DNA of 64,000 bases from Novosphingobium ovatum (lineage in GTDB: Bacteria > Pseudomonadota > Alphaproteobacteria > Sphingomonadales > Sphingomonadaceae), in the NCBI RefSeq assembly GCF_009909235.1, contig NZ_JAAAPO010000001.1, positions 496,001-560,000 on the forward strand. The letters run 5' to 3'. The notes beneath the pieces are model-generated. The model searched no databases, was not told the DNA's origin, and saw only the letters and a list, made by a program, of their open reading frames with translations. The translations under genes and the position numbers were made by a program. Each line of letters begins with the position of its first letter. The stretch's first letter is position 1. This document shows, one piece after another, positions 39,199 to 48,638 of this stretch.

Positions 39199-42100
39199 AT
39201 GCCCGATATGACCCGCATCCTGTCCGCCCAGACGCCGCTGACGCTGTCGGGTCTGGCGCGAGGGGCACAGCCGATGGTGCTGGCCGATCTGGCGCGCAGT
39301 GTGGGGCATCAGGGGGCGCGCGCGGTGTTCATCGCGCCTGACGATGCGGCGATGCGCGGCATAGCGGACGCGGCCCATGTCTTTGCGCCGGAACTGGAGG
39401 TGATCGAGTTTCCGGCATGGGACTGCCTGCCCTATGACCGCGCCAGCCCGGCGCTGACGATCTCCGCCCGCCGTTTGGCCGCCTTGCACCGCTTGCAGCA
39501 AAAGGCGGGCGGGCCGCAATTGCTGGTCACCACGATCAATGCCGTGCTGCAACGGGTACTGACGCCGTTCCGCATCCGCGAATCGGTGCGTCTGTTGAAA
39601 CCGGGGGTGGAGGTTGGCCGCGAGACGCTGACCGGCCTGTTGGCCCGCGCCGGCTATGCCCGCACTGACACCGTGGCGGATGCGGGCGAATATGCGGTGC
39701 GCGGCTCGATCTTTGACATCTTCCCCAGTGGGCTGGAAAACGGGCTGCGGCTGGACTTTTTCGGGGATGAGCTGGAGACGCTGCGGCTGTTTGACCCGAA
39801 TACACAGCGCACCGTTGGTTCGGTCGATCAGCACCTGCTGCTGCCCGCCAGCGAGGCGCTGCTGGATGATGACAGCATCAAGCGGTTCCGCGCCCGCTAC
39901 CGTGACCGTTTCGGCGCCAATGCCACCGGCGATCCGCTGTATCAGGCAGTCTCAGAAGGGCGGCGTCTGGCGGGGATGGAGCATTGGCTGCCGCTGCTGG
40001 AGGACCGGCTGGTCACGCTGTTTGACCACTTGGCGCCGGGCGATCTGGTGGTGCTGGACGGATCGGCGCTACCGGCGGCGGACGAGCGCCTGACCGACAT
40101 TGCCGATTACCACGCCGCCCGCGCCGAGGCCGGGCAGGGGGCCAAGGGCGTCGCGGCGGGCACGTACCGCCCGTTGACGCCCGAGGCGCTGTATCTGACA
40201 CAGGACGAGCTGGCCCAGCGCATTGCCGACGCCCGCGCCCACCGCACTGACATCTTTGCCCAGCCGGACAGCGGTTCGGTCATCGACTTTGGCTTTGCCG
40301 GGGCGCGTGATTTCGCCCCCGAACGGGCGCGCGGCGACAATGTGTATGAGGCCGCGATCCGCCATCTGTCCGCTTCGGCCAAGGGTGGGCGGCGGGCGAT
40401 TCTGGCGTGCTATTCCAATGGCAGCCGTGCCCGCATCACCAGCATTCTGGCCGAGGCCGCGCATGAACTGGCCCTGCCTTCGCCCGTGCCTGCCGATGGC
40501 TGGCAGGAGGCGCTGGGGCAGGCGGCGCGGGGCCGGGTGGCGGCGGTGGTGCTGCCGCTCGACACCGGCTTTGCCAATGCCGACATCGATCTGGTGACCG
40601 AGCAGGACTTGCTGGGCGACCGCCTGGTCCGCCGCAAGAAAAAGCGCAAGTCGGCCGATGCCTTCCTGGCGGAACTGGCCGCGCTGACGCCGGGTGATCT
40701 GGTGGTTCACATGGATCACGGCATCGGCCGGTACGAGGGGCTGCAATCAGTGCCGGTCGGGGGCAGTCCGCATGACTGTGTGATGCTGACCTATGCCGGC
40801 GGGGACAAGCTGTATATCCCGGTCGAAAACCTCGACGTGCTGTCGCGCTATGGCAGCGACCACGAGGGCGCCGCGCTGGACCGGCTGGGCGGGGAGGCAT
40901 GGCAAAAGCGCCGCGCCAAGCTGCGCGAACGCATCCGTGAGATTGCCCACGAATTGCTGAAAACCGCCGCTCAGCGGGCGTTGAAGCAGGGCATGGTGCT
41001 GAACAGCGATCCGGCCAGTTTCGCGCCCTTTTGCGACCGCTTTCCATGGCAGGAAACCGAGGATCAGGAAGCGGCCATTGCCGATGTGCTGGAGGACATG
41101 GCATCGGGCCGCCCGATGGATCGGCTGGTGTGCGGTGACGTCGGCTTTGGCAAGACCGAGGTGGCCTTGCGTGCGGCCTTTGTCGCGGCAATGGCGGGCG
41201 TTCAGGTGGCGGTGGTCGCGCCCACCACGCTGCTGGCGCGCCAACACCATCGCGGCTTTGCCGAGCGCTTTGCCGGGTTCCCGTTGAATGTCGGCCGCCT
41301 GTCGCGTCTGGTCCCGGACAAGGAGGCCAGCGCCACCCGCGCCGGCCTGACCGAGGGCACGCTGGACGTGGTGGTGGGCACCCATGCGATCCTGTCGAAA
41401 AACGTCCAGTTCAAGCGGTTGGGGCTGGTGATTGTCGACGAGGAACAACGCTTTGGCGTCAATCACAAGGAGCGGCTGAAGCAGTTGCGCGCCGACGTCC
41501 ACATGCTGACGCTGACCGCCACGCCCATCCCCCGCACGTTGCAAATGGCGATGTCGGGGCTGCGTGAACTGTCCACCATCCAGACCCCGCCGGTCGACCG
41601 CTTGGCCGTGCGCACCTATGTCATGGAATGGGACCCGGTGGTCATGCGTGAGGCCTTGCTGCGCGAACACCATCGCGGCGGGCAAAGCTTTATCGTCGTG
41701 CCCCGCATCAGCGACATGGCCGAGATCGAGGACTGGTTGCACGCCGCCGTGCCCGAGGTGAAATATATCGCCGCCCATGGCCAGATGTCGCCGGGCGAGG
41801 TGGAAGAGCGGATGAGCGCGTTCTATGAGCGCAAATATGACGTGCTGGTGTCGACCACCATCGTCGAGAGCGGGCTGGACATTCCCTCGGCCAACACGAT
41901 CATCATCCACCGCGCCGACCGCTTTGGTCTGGCGCAATTGTACCAGCTGCGCGGGCGGGTGGGCCGGTCAAAGCTGCGCGCCTATGCCTATCTGACAACG
42001 CCTGCGGGGCGCGTGCTGAACGAAACGGCGGAAAAGCGGCTCAAGGTGCTGGGCGATCTCGATTCGCTGGGCGCGGGGTTCCAATTGGCCAGCCACGATC

Positions 42101-42711
42101 TGGACATTCGTGGCGCGGGCAATCTGTTGGGCGATGAACAGTCGGGGCATATCCGCGAGGTGGGCTTTGAACTGTACCAGTCGATGCTGGAGGAGGCCAT
42201 TCTGGCGGCCAAGGCGGGCGAATTCGGGCTGGAGCGTGAATCGACGCGCGGCCTTTCGCCCCAGATCACCGTTGATGCGCCGATCATGATCCCCGAGGAA
42301 TATGTCCCCGATCTGGCGGTGCGCATGGCGCTGTACCGCCGCCTGAACGATGCCGAGGACATGGGCGAAATCGAATCGCTCTCGGCCGAGATGATCGACC
42401 GCTTTGGCCCGTTGCCCACCGCCACCGCCAATCTGGTGAGTCTGATCCGCATCAAGCGGCAGGCCATCGAGGCGCATATCGCCAAGATCGACGTTGGGCC
42501 AAAGGGGACGCTGGTGGCGTTCCACAACGACCATTTCCCCGATCCGGCGGGGCTGTTTGCCTATGCCGCGCGGCTGGAAGGCACGATCAAGCTGCGCCCC
42601 GATTCCAAGCTGGTGGTGCAACGCGCATGGGGCGATCCCAAGGCGCGGCTGCATGGCCTGTTGCAGTTGACCAAGGGGCTGAGCGCCATCGCCAAGAAGG
42701 CGAAAAAGTAA
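39199..42711 (+). CDS. mfd: Transcription-repair coupling factor Mfd
   Basis: ATP-dependent translocase that removes RNA polymerase stalled at lesions and recruits UvrA. It has 1170 residues: UvrB-homology N-terminus ([27 protein letters not shown]), RNA-polymerase-interaction domain ([20 protein letters not shown]), helicase core with [48 protein letters not shown] and the Mfd-type TRG motif, and the C-terminal UvrA-inhibitory domain. The start MPDMTRIL at 39199 is the family-like one. The 3' end carries a short tandem repeat (42691 on). Confidence 0.97.
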   Translation: MPDMTRILSAQTPLTLSGLARGAQPMVLADLARSVGHQGARAVFIAPDDAAMRGIADAAHVFAPELEVIEFPAWDCLPYDRASPALTISARRLAALHRLQQKAGGPQLLVTTINAVLQRVLTPFRIRESVRLLKPGVEVGRETLTGLLARAGYARTDTVADAGEYAVRGSIFDIFPSGLENGLRLDFFGDELETLRLFDPNTQRTVGSVDQHLLLPASEALLDDDSIKRFRARYRDRFGANATGDPLYQAVSEGRRLAGMEHWLPLLEDRLVTLFDHLAPGDLVVLDGSALPAADERLTDIADYHAARAEAGQGAKGVAAGTYRPLTPEALYLTQDELAQRIADARAHRTDIFAQPDSGSVIDFGFAGARDFAPERARGDNVYEAAIRHLSASAKGGRRAILACYSNGSRARITSILAEAAHELALPSPVPADGWQEALGQAARGRVAAVVLPLDTGFANADIDLVTEQDLLGDRLVRRKKKRKSADAFLAELAALTPGDLVVHMDHGIGRYEGLQSVPVGGSPHDCVMLTYAGGDKLYIPVENLDVLSRYGSDHEGAALDRLGGEAWQKRRAKLRERIREIAHELLKTAAQRALKQGMVLNSDPASFAPFCDRFPWQETEDQEAAIADVLEDMASGRPMDRLVCGDVGFGKTEVALRAAFVAAMAGVQVAVVAPTTLLARQHHRGFAERFAGFPLNVGRLSRLVPDKEASATRAGLTEGTLDVVVGTHAILSKNVQFKRLGLVIVDEEQRFGVNHKERLKQLRADVHMLTLTATPIPRTLQMAMSGLRELSTIQTPPVDRLAVRTYVMEWDPVVMREALLREHHRGGQSFIVVPRISDMAEIEDWLHAAVPEVKYIAAHGQMSPGEVEERMSAFYERKYDVLVSTTIVESGLDIPSANTIIIHRADRFGLAQLYQLRGRVGRSKLRAYAYLTTPAGRVLNETAEKRLKVLGDLDSLGAGFQLASHDLDIRGAGNLLGDEQSGHIREVGFELYQSMLEEAILAAKAGEFGLERESTRGLSPQITVDAPIMIPEEYVPDLAVRMALYRRLNDAEDMGEIESLSAEMIDRFGPLPTATANLVSLIRIKRQAIEAHIAKIDVGPKGTLVAFHNDHFPDPAGLFAYAARLEGTIKLRPDSKLVVQRAWGDPKARLHGLLQLTKGLSAIAKKAKK

Positions 42712-42754
42712 GCGCCAAGAAGGCGAAAAAGTGAGTGCCAAGAAGGCGAAAAAG
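42691..42754 (+). repeat. 23-bp tandem repeat across the mfd stop codon
   Basis: GCCAAGAAGGCGAAAAAG plus five bases is repeated nearly three times: 42691-42713, 42714-42736 and a partial unit 42737-42754. The first unit encodes the final AKKAKK of Mfd and its TAA; the second and third would each encode the same residues again in shifted frames with their own stops. It looks like local duplication of the gene end. Confidence 0.85.
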
Positions 42755-42756
42755 GC

Positions 42757-42790
42757 ATGAAAAAGGGGCGGTGCCGCATGGCATCGCCCC
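42757..42790 (-). terminator. Leftward terminator of sdhE
   Basis: An 11-bp stem with one G-T pair (42765-42775 and 42780-42790) with a 4-nt loop. On the minus strand the stem is followed by a T-run (the AAAA at 42761-42764), so it terminates the leftward sdhE. In the forward direction there is no T-run, though it may still block mfd read-through. Confidence 0.8.
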
Positions 42791-42813
42791 GTTCCTTCGC
42801 CCATCAGGTGGGG

Positions 42814-43122
42814 TCAGCGGCCCTCGAACCCGGTGGGGCCGTTGCGCACGTCGACATAGTCCAGACGGCAAAAGGCTTCCATCATCGGCCCCTGATATTC
42901 GGCCGGAATCGACAGCGTGCCCAGCGCCCAGCCCATGATGTCGACGTCCTCTTCCTCGATCATGGTTTCAAACCACGTCAATTCCGCGTCCGACCATTTG
43001 GCGTGATAGGCGTCGAAAAAGCCGCCGATCATGTAATCCGCCTCACGCGTGCCGCGATGCCAGGCGCGGAAACGCAGGCGCTTGATACGGGCTTCGTTGG
43101 CGGCGGTGGTGCTGTCGGTCAT
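42814..43122 (-). CDS. sdhE: FAD assembly factor SdhE (succinate dehydrogenase)
   Basis: A 102-residue helical protein that helps attach FAD covalently to SdhA. The conserved RGxxE motif is visible in RAWHRGTREADYMIGGF (about 20-36), and the EEEDVDIMGWALG stretch later. The ATG at 43122 is preferred to the TTG at 43128. Single gene, with its terminator on the left; not linked to the sdh operon here. Confidence 0.92.
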   Translation of the reverse strand: MTDSTTAANEARIKRLRFRAWHRGTREADYMIGGFFDAYHAKWSDAELTWFETMIEEEDVDIMGWALGTLSIPAEYQGPMMEAFCRLDYVDVRNGPTGFEGR

Positions 43123-43206
43123 GGCCAATGCGCCTAGGCCAAGCGGAGCGCCAGATCAACTCTCCAGCGCTCCGCCGCCCCTGCCACCTCTCTGGCAAGA
43201 AGCCCT

Positions 43207-43593
43207 TTACCGACCGCGCAGCTGGGCCAGAATCTCCGACCCCTTGCGGCCCGACAGATCCTTGGACACCTCGCCCAGCAACGCCTTTTCCAGCGGCTTG
43301 GTGTAATGCTTGCGCAATTCGCCCATCGCGCGGGGCGGAGCGATCACCACCAGATGCTCGATCCGGTGGCCCTGCACTTCATGCGCCAACCATTCGACGG
43401 CGGCGATGGCGTGCGAATCCTCGGTCATGGTTGCGGTGGAGCCATGATGGCTGCCGGCCGAATGATTGTGCGTGTCCAGCTTGGGCGCGGGCAGATCGGT
43501 CAGTTCCGGGGTCGCCTCGTCGCCGCTGTTGCGAAACAGGTGGAAATTGCGGCCATCGATGACGGCGATGACGGTGCCATGGGGCAAAAGCAT
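43207..43593 (-). CDS. Host-attachment / baeRF family 12 protein
   Basis: A 128-residue protein with the pattern of the former 'protein required for attachment to host cells' family (now grouped with bacterial archaeo-eukaryotic release-factor-like domains): PHGTVIAVIDGRNFHLFRN at the N-terminus, LVVIAPPRAMGELR near residue 82, and KDLSGRKGSEIL near the C-terminus. The molecular role is unknown; the release-factor relation hints at RNA or ribosome binding. The ATG at 43593 has a GGAG 9 nt upstream. Single gene, 84 nt from sdhE. Confidence 0.8.
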   Translation of the reverse strand: MLLPHGTVIAVIDGRNFHLFRNSGDEATPELTDLPAPKLDTHNHSAGSHHGSTATMTEDSHAIAAVEWLAHEVQGHRIEHLVVIAPPRAMGELRKHYTKPLEKALLGEVSKDLSGRKGSEILAQLRGR

Positions 43594-43811
43594 TCATGTT
43601 CTCCATTGCTTGTCAGCAAGGAATGCCCGGTTTGGGGGCTTTCCCTGCCCCACCCGGACCCTCTACCGCCCGGGAGGTCCATAGGGCGCGCTGTTGGGCA
43701 GATTTTCCATGCGCTGAGTCAATTCGGCGGAAATTTGGCGGTTTTTGTCGGGGAAGCGGGCGCGGCAATGGGGTGGCGAAACGCGCGCGCTGGGCTAAAG
43801 GCGGATGCACT

Positions 43812-45878
43812 ATGCGTCCCGATCTGCTCAACCCCCTGTTTGTCGAAGCCGCCAGCCTGAAGGGCGTGGGGCCGGGGGTGCAGCGTCCGCTGGACAAGCT
43901 GGGGCTGACGCGGGTGCGCGATCTGGCCTACCATCTGCCCGACCGTTTCGTGCATCGCCGCGTGGTTGCCTGCCTGTCCGAGGCCACCGTGGGCGAACAG
44001 GTGGTGATCCCCCTGACCCCGGTGGAATATCGCGGCGGGGGATCGGCCCGCGCGCCCTTTCGCGTCATGGCCGAGGACGCGGCGGGCGCGGTTTGCGCCC
44101 TGACCTATTTCGGGCGCAATTCGGGATGGGCACGCAAACAATTGCCGCTGAATGAAAAACGCTGGGTGGCGGGGCGGCTGGATCAGTTTGGCCCATCCTT
44201 GCAGATCGTCCACCCCGATCACGTCAACCCACAGGGCGAGGGCCAGAGTCTGGGCCAGTTGACCGAGCCGGTCTATCCTCTGTCCGAAGGCTTGACGCAG
44301 GGGCGGCTGACGGCACTGATCGCGCAGGCATTGACGCATTTGCCGCAATTGCCCGAATGGATCGATCCGGCGCTGGTCGAACGGATGGGCTGGCCCGACT
44401 GGCACACCGCCATGACGCAGGCCCATCGGGGGGAGCACAAGGAGGCCCGCGACCGGCTGGCTTATGACGAATTGCTGGCCAATGCGCTGGCGCTGATGCT
44501 GGTGCGCAGCCGCAACCGCCGCGCCGCGGGGCAGGCGCTGGTGGGCGACGGGCGGCTGCGGGCGCGTCTGGCCTTGCCGTTTCAACTGACCGGCGCGCAA
44601 ACGCGCTCCATCGCCGAGATTGAGGGCGATCTGGCCCAGTCTGCCCCCATGCTGCGCCTGTTGCAGGGCGATGTGGGCAGCGGCAAGACGGTGGTGGCGC
44701 TCTCCGCCCTGTTGATCGCGGTGGAGGCGGGCACGCAGGGCGCGCTGTTGGCTCCGACCGAAATTCTGGCGCGTCAACATTACGACACGCTGCGCCGCAT
44801 GGCCGCGCCGACCGGCGTTACCATTGCCCTGCTGACTGGCCGTGACAAGGGCCGCGCGCGTGAGGCGATCCTGATGGGCCTGCTGGACGGCAGCATCGAC
44901 ATTGTGGTGGGCACCCACGCCATTTTTCAGGAGGCGGTGCAGTACCGCAATCTGGCGATGGTGGTGATTGACGAACAGCACCGCTTTGGCGTGGGCCAGC
45001 GGTTGAGCCTGACGCAAAAGGGCCGCCGCACGCCTCATTGTCTGGCGATGACCGCCACGCCCATCCCGCGCACGCTGACCCTTGCCCAATATGGCGAGAT
45101 GGACGTGTCCAAGCTGGACGAGCTGCCCCCCGGCCGGCAGGCAATCGACACGCGGGTGGTGGCAGCGGAACGGCTGGACGATGTGGCGGCGGCCCTGTCA
45201 CGCCATTTTGCCACGGGGCAGCAGGCCTATTGGGTGTGCCCCATGGTGCGCGAAAACGAGATGGCCGATTTGGCTGCGGCCGAGGCTCGCCATGCCGAAC
45301 TGGCCGCGCGTTTTGGCGATGACGCGGTGCTGGTGCATGGCCAGATGCGGCCAGAGGCCAAGGACGCGGCCATGGAACGCTTTGCCAGCGGGGCGGCCAA
45401 ATTGCTGGTGGCGACCACCGTGATCGAGGTGGGGGTGGATGTGCCCAACGCCACGCTGATGGTGATCGAGCAGGCCGAACGCTTTGGTCTGGCGCAGTTG
45501 CACCAATTGCGCGGGCGGGTCGGGCGCGGCAGTGAAAAATCCACCTGCCTGTTGTTGCGCGGGGATGGCTTGAGCGAGATCGCCCGCGAGCGTCTGGCGC
45601 TGATGCGTGAGACGCAGGACGGGTTCCGTCTGGCCGAGGAAGACCTGCGGCTGCGCGGCGGCGGCGAATTGTTGGGCACGCGGCAGTCGGGCGACACGCC
45701 TTTTCGGGTGGCGACGCTGGACCAGATCACCCGCCTGTTGCCCATCGCCCATGACGACGCGCGGTTGCTGGTCGAACATCAGGGCGGGCTGGACAGCGCC
45801 CCGCGCGCCGATGCCGCCCGCGTGCTGCTGTACCTGTTCGAACGCGACTGGGGCGTGCAACTGTTGCGCGGGGGGTGA
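43812..45878 (+). CDS. recG: ATP-dependent DNA helicase RecG
   Basis: Branch-migrating helicase that remodels stalled forks and Holliday junctions. It has 688 residues: N-terminal wedge/OB domain (LKGVGPGVQRPLDKLGL, HLPDRFVHRR), Walker A LLQGDVGSGKTVVALSALL, DEQHRFGVGQRLSL (DEQH box), [17 protein letters not shown], then TTVIEVGVDVPNAT and [12 protein letters not shown]. The ATG at 43812 gives the family N-terminus; the open frame before it overlaps the divergent attachment gene leader. Confidence 0.97.
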   Translation: MRPDLLNPLFVEAASLKGVGPGVQRPLDKLGLTRVRDLAYHLPDRFVHRRVVACLSEATVGEQVVIPLTPVEYRGGGSARAPFRVMAEDAAGAVCALTYFGRNSGWARKQLPLNEKRWVAGRLDQFGPSLQIVHPDHVNPQGEGQSLGQLTEPVYPLSEGLTQGRLTALIAQALTHLPQLPEWIDPALVERMGWPDWHTAMTQAHRGEHKEARDRLAYDELLANALALMLVRSRNRRAAGQALVGDGRLRARLALPFQLTGAQTRSIAEIEGDLAQSAPMLRLLQGDVGSGKTVVALSALLIAVEAGTQGALLAPTEILARQHYDTLRRMAAPTGVTIALLTGRDKGRAREAILMGLLDGSIDIVVGTHAIFQEAVQYRNLAMVVIDEQHRFGVGQRLSLTQKGRRTPHCLAMTATPIPRTLTLAQYGEMDVSKLDELPPGRQAIDTRVVAAERLDDVAAALSRHFATGQQAYWVCPMVRENEMADLAAAEARHAELAARFGDDAVLVHGQMRPEAKDAAMERFASGAAKLLVATTVIEVGVDVPNATLMVIEQAERFGLAQLHQLRGRVGRGSEKSTCLLLRGDGLSEIARERLALMRETQDGFRLAEEDLRLRGGGELLGTRQSGDTPFRVATLDQITRLLPIAHDDARLLVEHQGGLDSAPRADAARVLLYLFERDWGVQLLRGG

Positions 45879-45901
45879 TTTTTTGCGTGCTTGGGGAAGG
45901 G

Positions 45902-45941
45902 GCCTCCGGCGGGTTAAGGGTGTTACACCCTTAACAATCCC
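45902..45941 (+). repeat. Hairpin repeat, copy 1 (REP-like)
   Basis: GCCTCCGGCGGG (45902-45913) followed by a perfect 11-bp inverted repeat (GTTAAGGGTGT, 45913-45923, and its complement 45925-45935) and AATCCC. The same layout occurs in reverse orientation at 46615-46653 (copy 2). Sits 23 nt after recG. Confidence 0.75.
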
Positions 45942-46120
45942 CATAATGTCTGCGTTGATGTGTGGGGTCGGCGTGGCGTGAAGCTGCGGCGTGGATGCGG
46001 GCTATACCGCTTCGCGGAAAAGAAGTGGGCCTTGCGGATGCGGTGTCAAAGCTGCCGTTGCCAGTGTGGCAACAAGCGCCCAGTTGCTGACATCGCCTGC
46101 TGAACGGTTGCGGACTATTA

Positions 46121-46456
46121 TTACAGGAACTCTCGCCTCAAAGCTTTTACAAAGCGGCCAAAATCCATATCCGCTCCCGGAAAAGCAAACTCTGCAAATA
46201 TTGGGGTGAGTTGTGCCCGGCTCCAATCTTTGGACATCGATAGAATGGCGAGCATTGAGGCTCTGCTTAGCTCGTTCCATCTCTCAAAGCGCGGGCGACA
46301 CCAACACTTGGCGATCCGGTCGAGCCCCTCCTCGGAGGAAGGGGCAAATTGCGCGAGAATATTTGCCTCACCATCGGAAAGCACATTGACGTCAACGTCG
46401 CCTAGCCAGACTCCAAGATCGTAGGGTTTGTATTTCATGTACCCACTCTGTTCCAT
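46121..46456 (-). CDS. Orphan hypothetical protein between two hairpin repeats
   Basis: A 111-residue protein (or 105 if it begins at the ATG at 46438, MKYKPYD). It has no signal peptide, no membrane segment and no recognised domain; acidic N-terminal half (LGVWLGDVDVNVLSDGEA), Trp/Arg-rich middle (CWCRPRFERWNEL) and a helical end (FGRFVKALRREFL). Base composition is close to half G+C by eye, well below its neighbours, and it uses many A/T-ending codons, so it was probably acquired. Its size and composition would suit an immunity or regulatory protein, but nothing shows this. Lies between recG and an oxygenase gene, flanked by inverted repeats. Confidence 0.6.
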   Translation of the reverse strand: MEQSGYMKYKPYDLGVWLGDVDVNVLSDGEANILAQFAPSSEEGLDRIAKCWCRPRFERWNELSRASMLAILSMSKDWSRAQLTPIFAEFAFPGADMDFGRFVKALRREFL

Positions 46457-46614
46457 CTAAGGGCAGCTTCCTAGCATTTTCAGCCGTAGCTAGCGTTGCG
46501 CGACCTCCGCTCTCCCAACCTTTCGGCCATACCCTCGTCGCGAAGCGGCCCTCAATTCCCGCCACGCCGCGCCCCCGCGCAAGGCTGCGGAAAACCACCG
46601 ACGCCGACATTCCC

Positions 46615-46653
46615 GGGATTGCAAAGGGCGATTGCCCTTTGCCCGCCGGAGGC
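46615..46653 (-). repeat. Hairpin repeat, copy 2 (REP-like, inverted)
   Basis: Read on the minus strand: GCCTCCGGCGGG, then a 9-bp inverted repeat (GCAAAGGGC/GCCCTTTGC at 46621-46629 and 46634-46642) and AATCCC, matching copy 1 at 45902 in outline and in the invariant ends. Sits 20 nt beyond the oxygenase stop codon. Confidence 0.75.
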
Positions 46654-46673
46654 ACCACCGCCCCCGAACACCC

Positions 46674-47609
46674 CTATTTCTTCAGCCCGATCTCCCGCAG
46701 GCGCTCGTTCAGATAGTCATCGGCCGTGATCGACACCGGGTAGCGGTCGGGGTTTTCCGCCGACACGCATTGCGGGAACGTCTTGAACCAGAAATCGCTG
46801 CGCAGATGCAGGAAGAACGGCATCGAATAGCGGCTGTGCGCGGCGCGCTGCGCATCGGGGTTGCGCACGCGGTGGGTGGTGCTGGGCAGCACGTGGTTGG
46901 TCAGCCGTTGCAGCATGTCGCCGATGTTGATGACCATGGCGCCGGGCGGCACGGCCACGCTTTTCCACGTCCCGTCCTTGGCCAACAGCTCCAGCCCGGC
47001 TTCCTCGGCGCCCAGCAGCAGGGTGATCAGGTTGATGTCCTCATGCGCGCCGGCGCGGATCGCGCCATCGGTCGCGCCCTCGATCGGCGGGTAGTGCAAC
47101 AGGCGCAGGATCGAATTGCCCTCGGCGATTTCGGGATCAAACCAATGCGCGTCCAGCCCCAGATGCACCGCGATGCGCGACAGGATCGTCGCGCCCGCCG
47201 CGTCAAACGCGGCATAAAGCGCGCTGAACACCTCGTGAAAGCCTTCGGGGCGGTCGGGCCAGACATTGGCGGGCATGCTGTCGGCCAGCGCGCTGCCGGG
47301 GGCCAGATCGCGGCCCACATGCCAGAATTCCTTCAGGTCGTGGCGGTCGGCGCCCTTGGCGATTTCGGTCTTGAACGGGGTATAGCCGCGCTGGCCAAAG
47401 ATTTCGGCCTTGTAATAGCGCCGCTTTTCTTCCTCGGGCAGGGCAAAGAACGCCTTGTTCAATTCCCAGCCGCGCGCGATCAGATCCGCGTCGATGCCGT
47501 GATCGCGCACCATGGCAAAGCCGAAATTGCGGAACGAGGCGCCAATCGCGGCGGAAAAGCTGGCGGGATCATCAGTCAGTGAAAGAACGGGAATGGCAGC
47601 GATATCCAT
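46674..47609 (-). CDS. Fe(II)/2-oxoglutarate-type oxygenase, isopenicillin-N-synthase family
   Basis: A 311-residue non-heme iron oxygenase. N-terminal DIOX_N-type part (FRNFGFAMVRDHGID, RGYTPFKTEIAKG) and the double-stranded beta-helix core with the iron ligands: HEDINLITLLL (His-x-Asp, about 192) and STTHRVRNP (His, about 247), followed by RYSMPFF, whose Arg/Ser would hold 2-oxoglutarate. The substrate is unknown; bacterial members are not necessarily antibiotic enzymes. Divergent from the EVE gene. Confidence 0.9.
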   Translation of the reverse strand: MDIAAIPVLSLTDDPASFSAAIGASFRNFGFAMVRDHGIDADLIARGWELNKAFFALPEEEKRRYYKAEIFGQRGYTPFKTEIAKGADRHDLKEFWHVGRDLAPGSALADSMPANVWPDRPEGFHEVFSALYAAFDAAGATILSRIAVHLGLDAHWFDPEIAEGNSILRLLHYPPIEGATDGAIRAGAHEDINLITLLLGAEEAGLELLAKDGTWKSVAVPPGAMVINIGDMLQRLTNHVLPSTTHRVRNPDAQRAAHSRYSMPFFLHLRSDFWFKTFPQCVSAENPDRYPVSITADDYLNERLREIGLKK

Positions 47610-47678
47610 GGGGTGGTCCTGTGTGGTTTAAGGCGTTATGGCCGCCTGAATGCTGCCTGTTTAGGCGATTTGGGACCA

Positions 47679-48104
47679 ATGCGCATGACCAAAATCAAAT
47701 CCCTTTGGCTGATGAAATCGGAACCCGATGTCTATTCGTATGACGATCTGGTGGCCGAGGGCGAGGGCACCTGGGACGGGGTGCGCAACCACCGCGCCGC
47801 CAACAATCTGCGTGCGATGCAGGTGGGGGATCTGGCGTTTTTCTACCATTCGAACATCGGGCTGGAGATCGTCGGGATCGTCGAGATCAGCCAGTCGGGC
47901 CTGCCTGATCCCACTGACGAAACCGGCCGCTGGGCCTGCGTCAAGGTGAAGCCCGTGCGCAAGCTGAAGCGCACCGTCAGCCTGAAGCAGATCAAGGCCG
48001 ATCCCGCGCTGGCCGAGATGGAGCTGATCCGCCTGTCGCGCCTGTCGGTGGGGGTGGTTTTGCCAAACGAATGGGACCACATTCTGGCCCTGTCCGAGGC
48101 ATGA
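47679..48104 (+). CDS. EVE-domain protein
   Basis: A 141-residue protein consisting of one EVE domain, a PUA-like fold that binds modified bases in DNA or RNA. Typical stretches are WLMKSEPDVYSYDDLVAEGEGTWDGVRN, DLAFFYHSN and WACVKVKPV. Such proteins are widespread in Proteobacteria; the physiological role is unsettled. The start is ATG at 47679 or 47685. Divergent from the oxygenase with 69 nt between. Confidence 0.9.
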   Translation: MRMTKIKSLWLMKSEPDVYSYDDLVAEGEGTWDGVRNHRAANNLRAMQVGDLAFFYHSNIGLEIVGIVEISQSGLPDPTDETGRWACVKVKPVRKLKRTVSLKQIKADPALAEMELIRLSRLSVGVVLPNEWDHILALSEA

Positions 48105-48220
48105 CGCGGGCGCCGCGCATTGTCCCACAATGGGGCGGCGCGCGGCTTGTCGCAATTCGGGACGGATTAACCAAATCGGCATGGTTTCGGGCTGGTAAAC
48201 AAATCCTTAAGCCCGACTGC

Positions 48221-48556
48221 ATGAGAAGAGCGCTGGTCCTTGGCGATGAGGTCGCCCGTCACCCCTTTCGGCAAACCCTGCCGGCCCACATCCGCACTGA
48301 CGCGGCGCCGGTGACTTTGCGCCCCGCGCCAGAGCTGAGCCACAGCGAACGTATGGGCGAGGCGGCGCGCCATGCGGGTGATGAATTGCGCGGCAGCTTT
48401 GCTCGGCATGGGCATGCGGTCTATCACGCATTGTTCCGCCGCTGGCGCATTCACCGCTCACAGCGCCAACCGATGCGGCTGACGATGCAGGACGGGCGCG
48501 ATTTCCTGCTGGCCTATTGCGCCTGTTTTCTGGCGATCAGCGCGTTTATCTGGTAA
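48221..48556 (+). CDS. Small protein with C-terminal membrane helix, unknown
   Basis: A 111-residue protein: a basic, His/Arg-rich soluble part (HAVYHALFRRWRIHRSQRQ) and one C-terminal hydrophobic segment (FLLAYCACFLAISAFIW) that would anchor it in the inner membrane as a tail-anchored protein. The ATG at 48221 is preceded by an A+T-rich promoter-like region; an upstream open frame overlaps the EVE gene and is not used. Followed by a strong terminator, which supports a real transcript. I do not recognise a family. Confidence 0.5.
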   Translation: MRRALVLGDEVARHPFRQTLPAHIRTDAAPVTLRPAPELSHSERMGEAARHAGDELRGSFARHGHAVYHALFRRWRIHRSQRQPMRLTMQDGRDFLLAYCACFLAISAFIW

Positions 48557-48579
48557 TACGCACACCACAGGGCACAGCA

Positions 48580-48616
48580 AAAAGGGGCGCGCCGATCATC
48601 CGGCGCGCCCCTTTTG
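48580..48616. terminator. Bidirectional terminator
   Basis: A 15-bp perfect stem (48580-48594 and 48601-48615) with a 6-nt loop, A-rich on the left and T-rich on the right, between two convergent genes. Confidence 0.9.
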
Positions 48617-48638
48617 CGTTGGTGTCAGAGTGGGAAGG

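Noticed and set aside
46392..46658. An 88-codon minus-strand frame overlapping the orphan gene
   Set aside because: It covers the hairpin repeat and overlaps the better-supported orphan frame; no family features.
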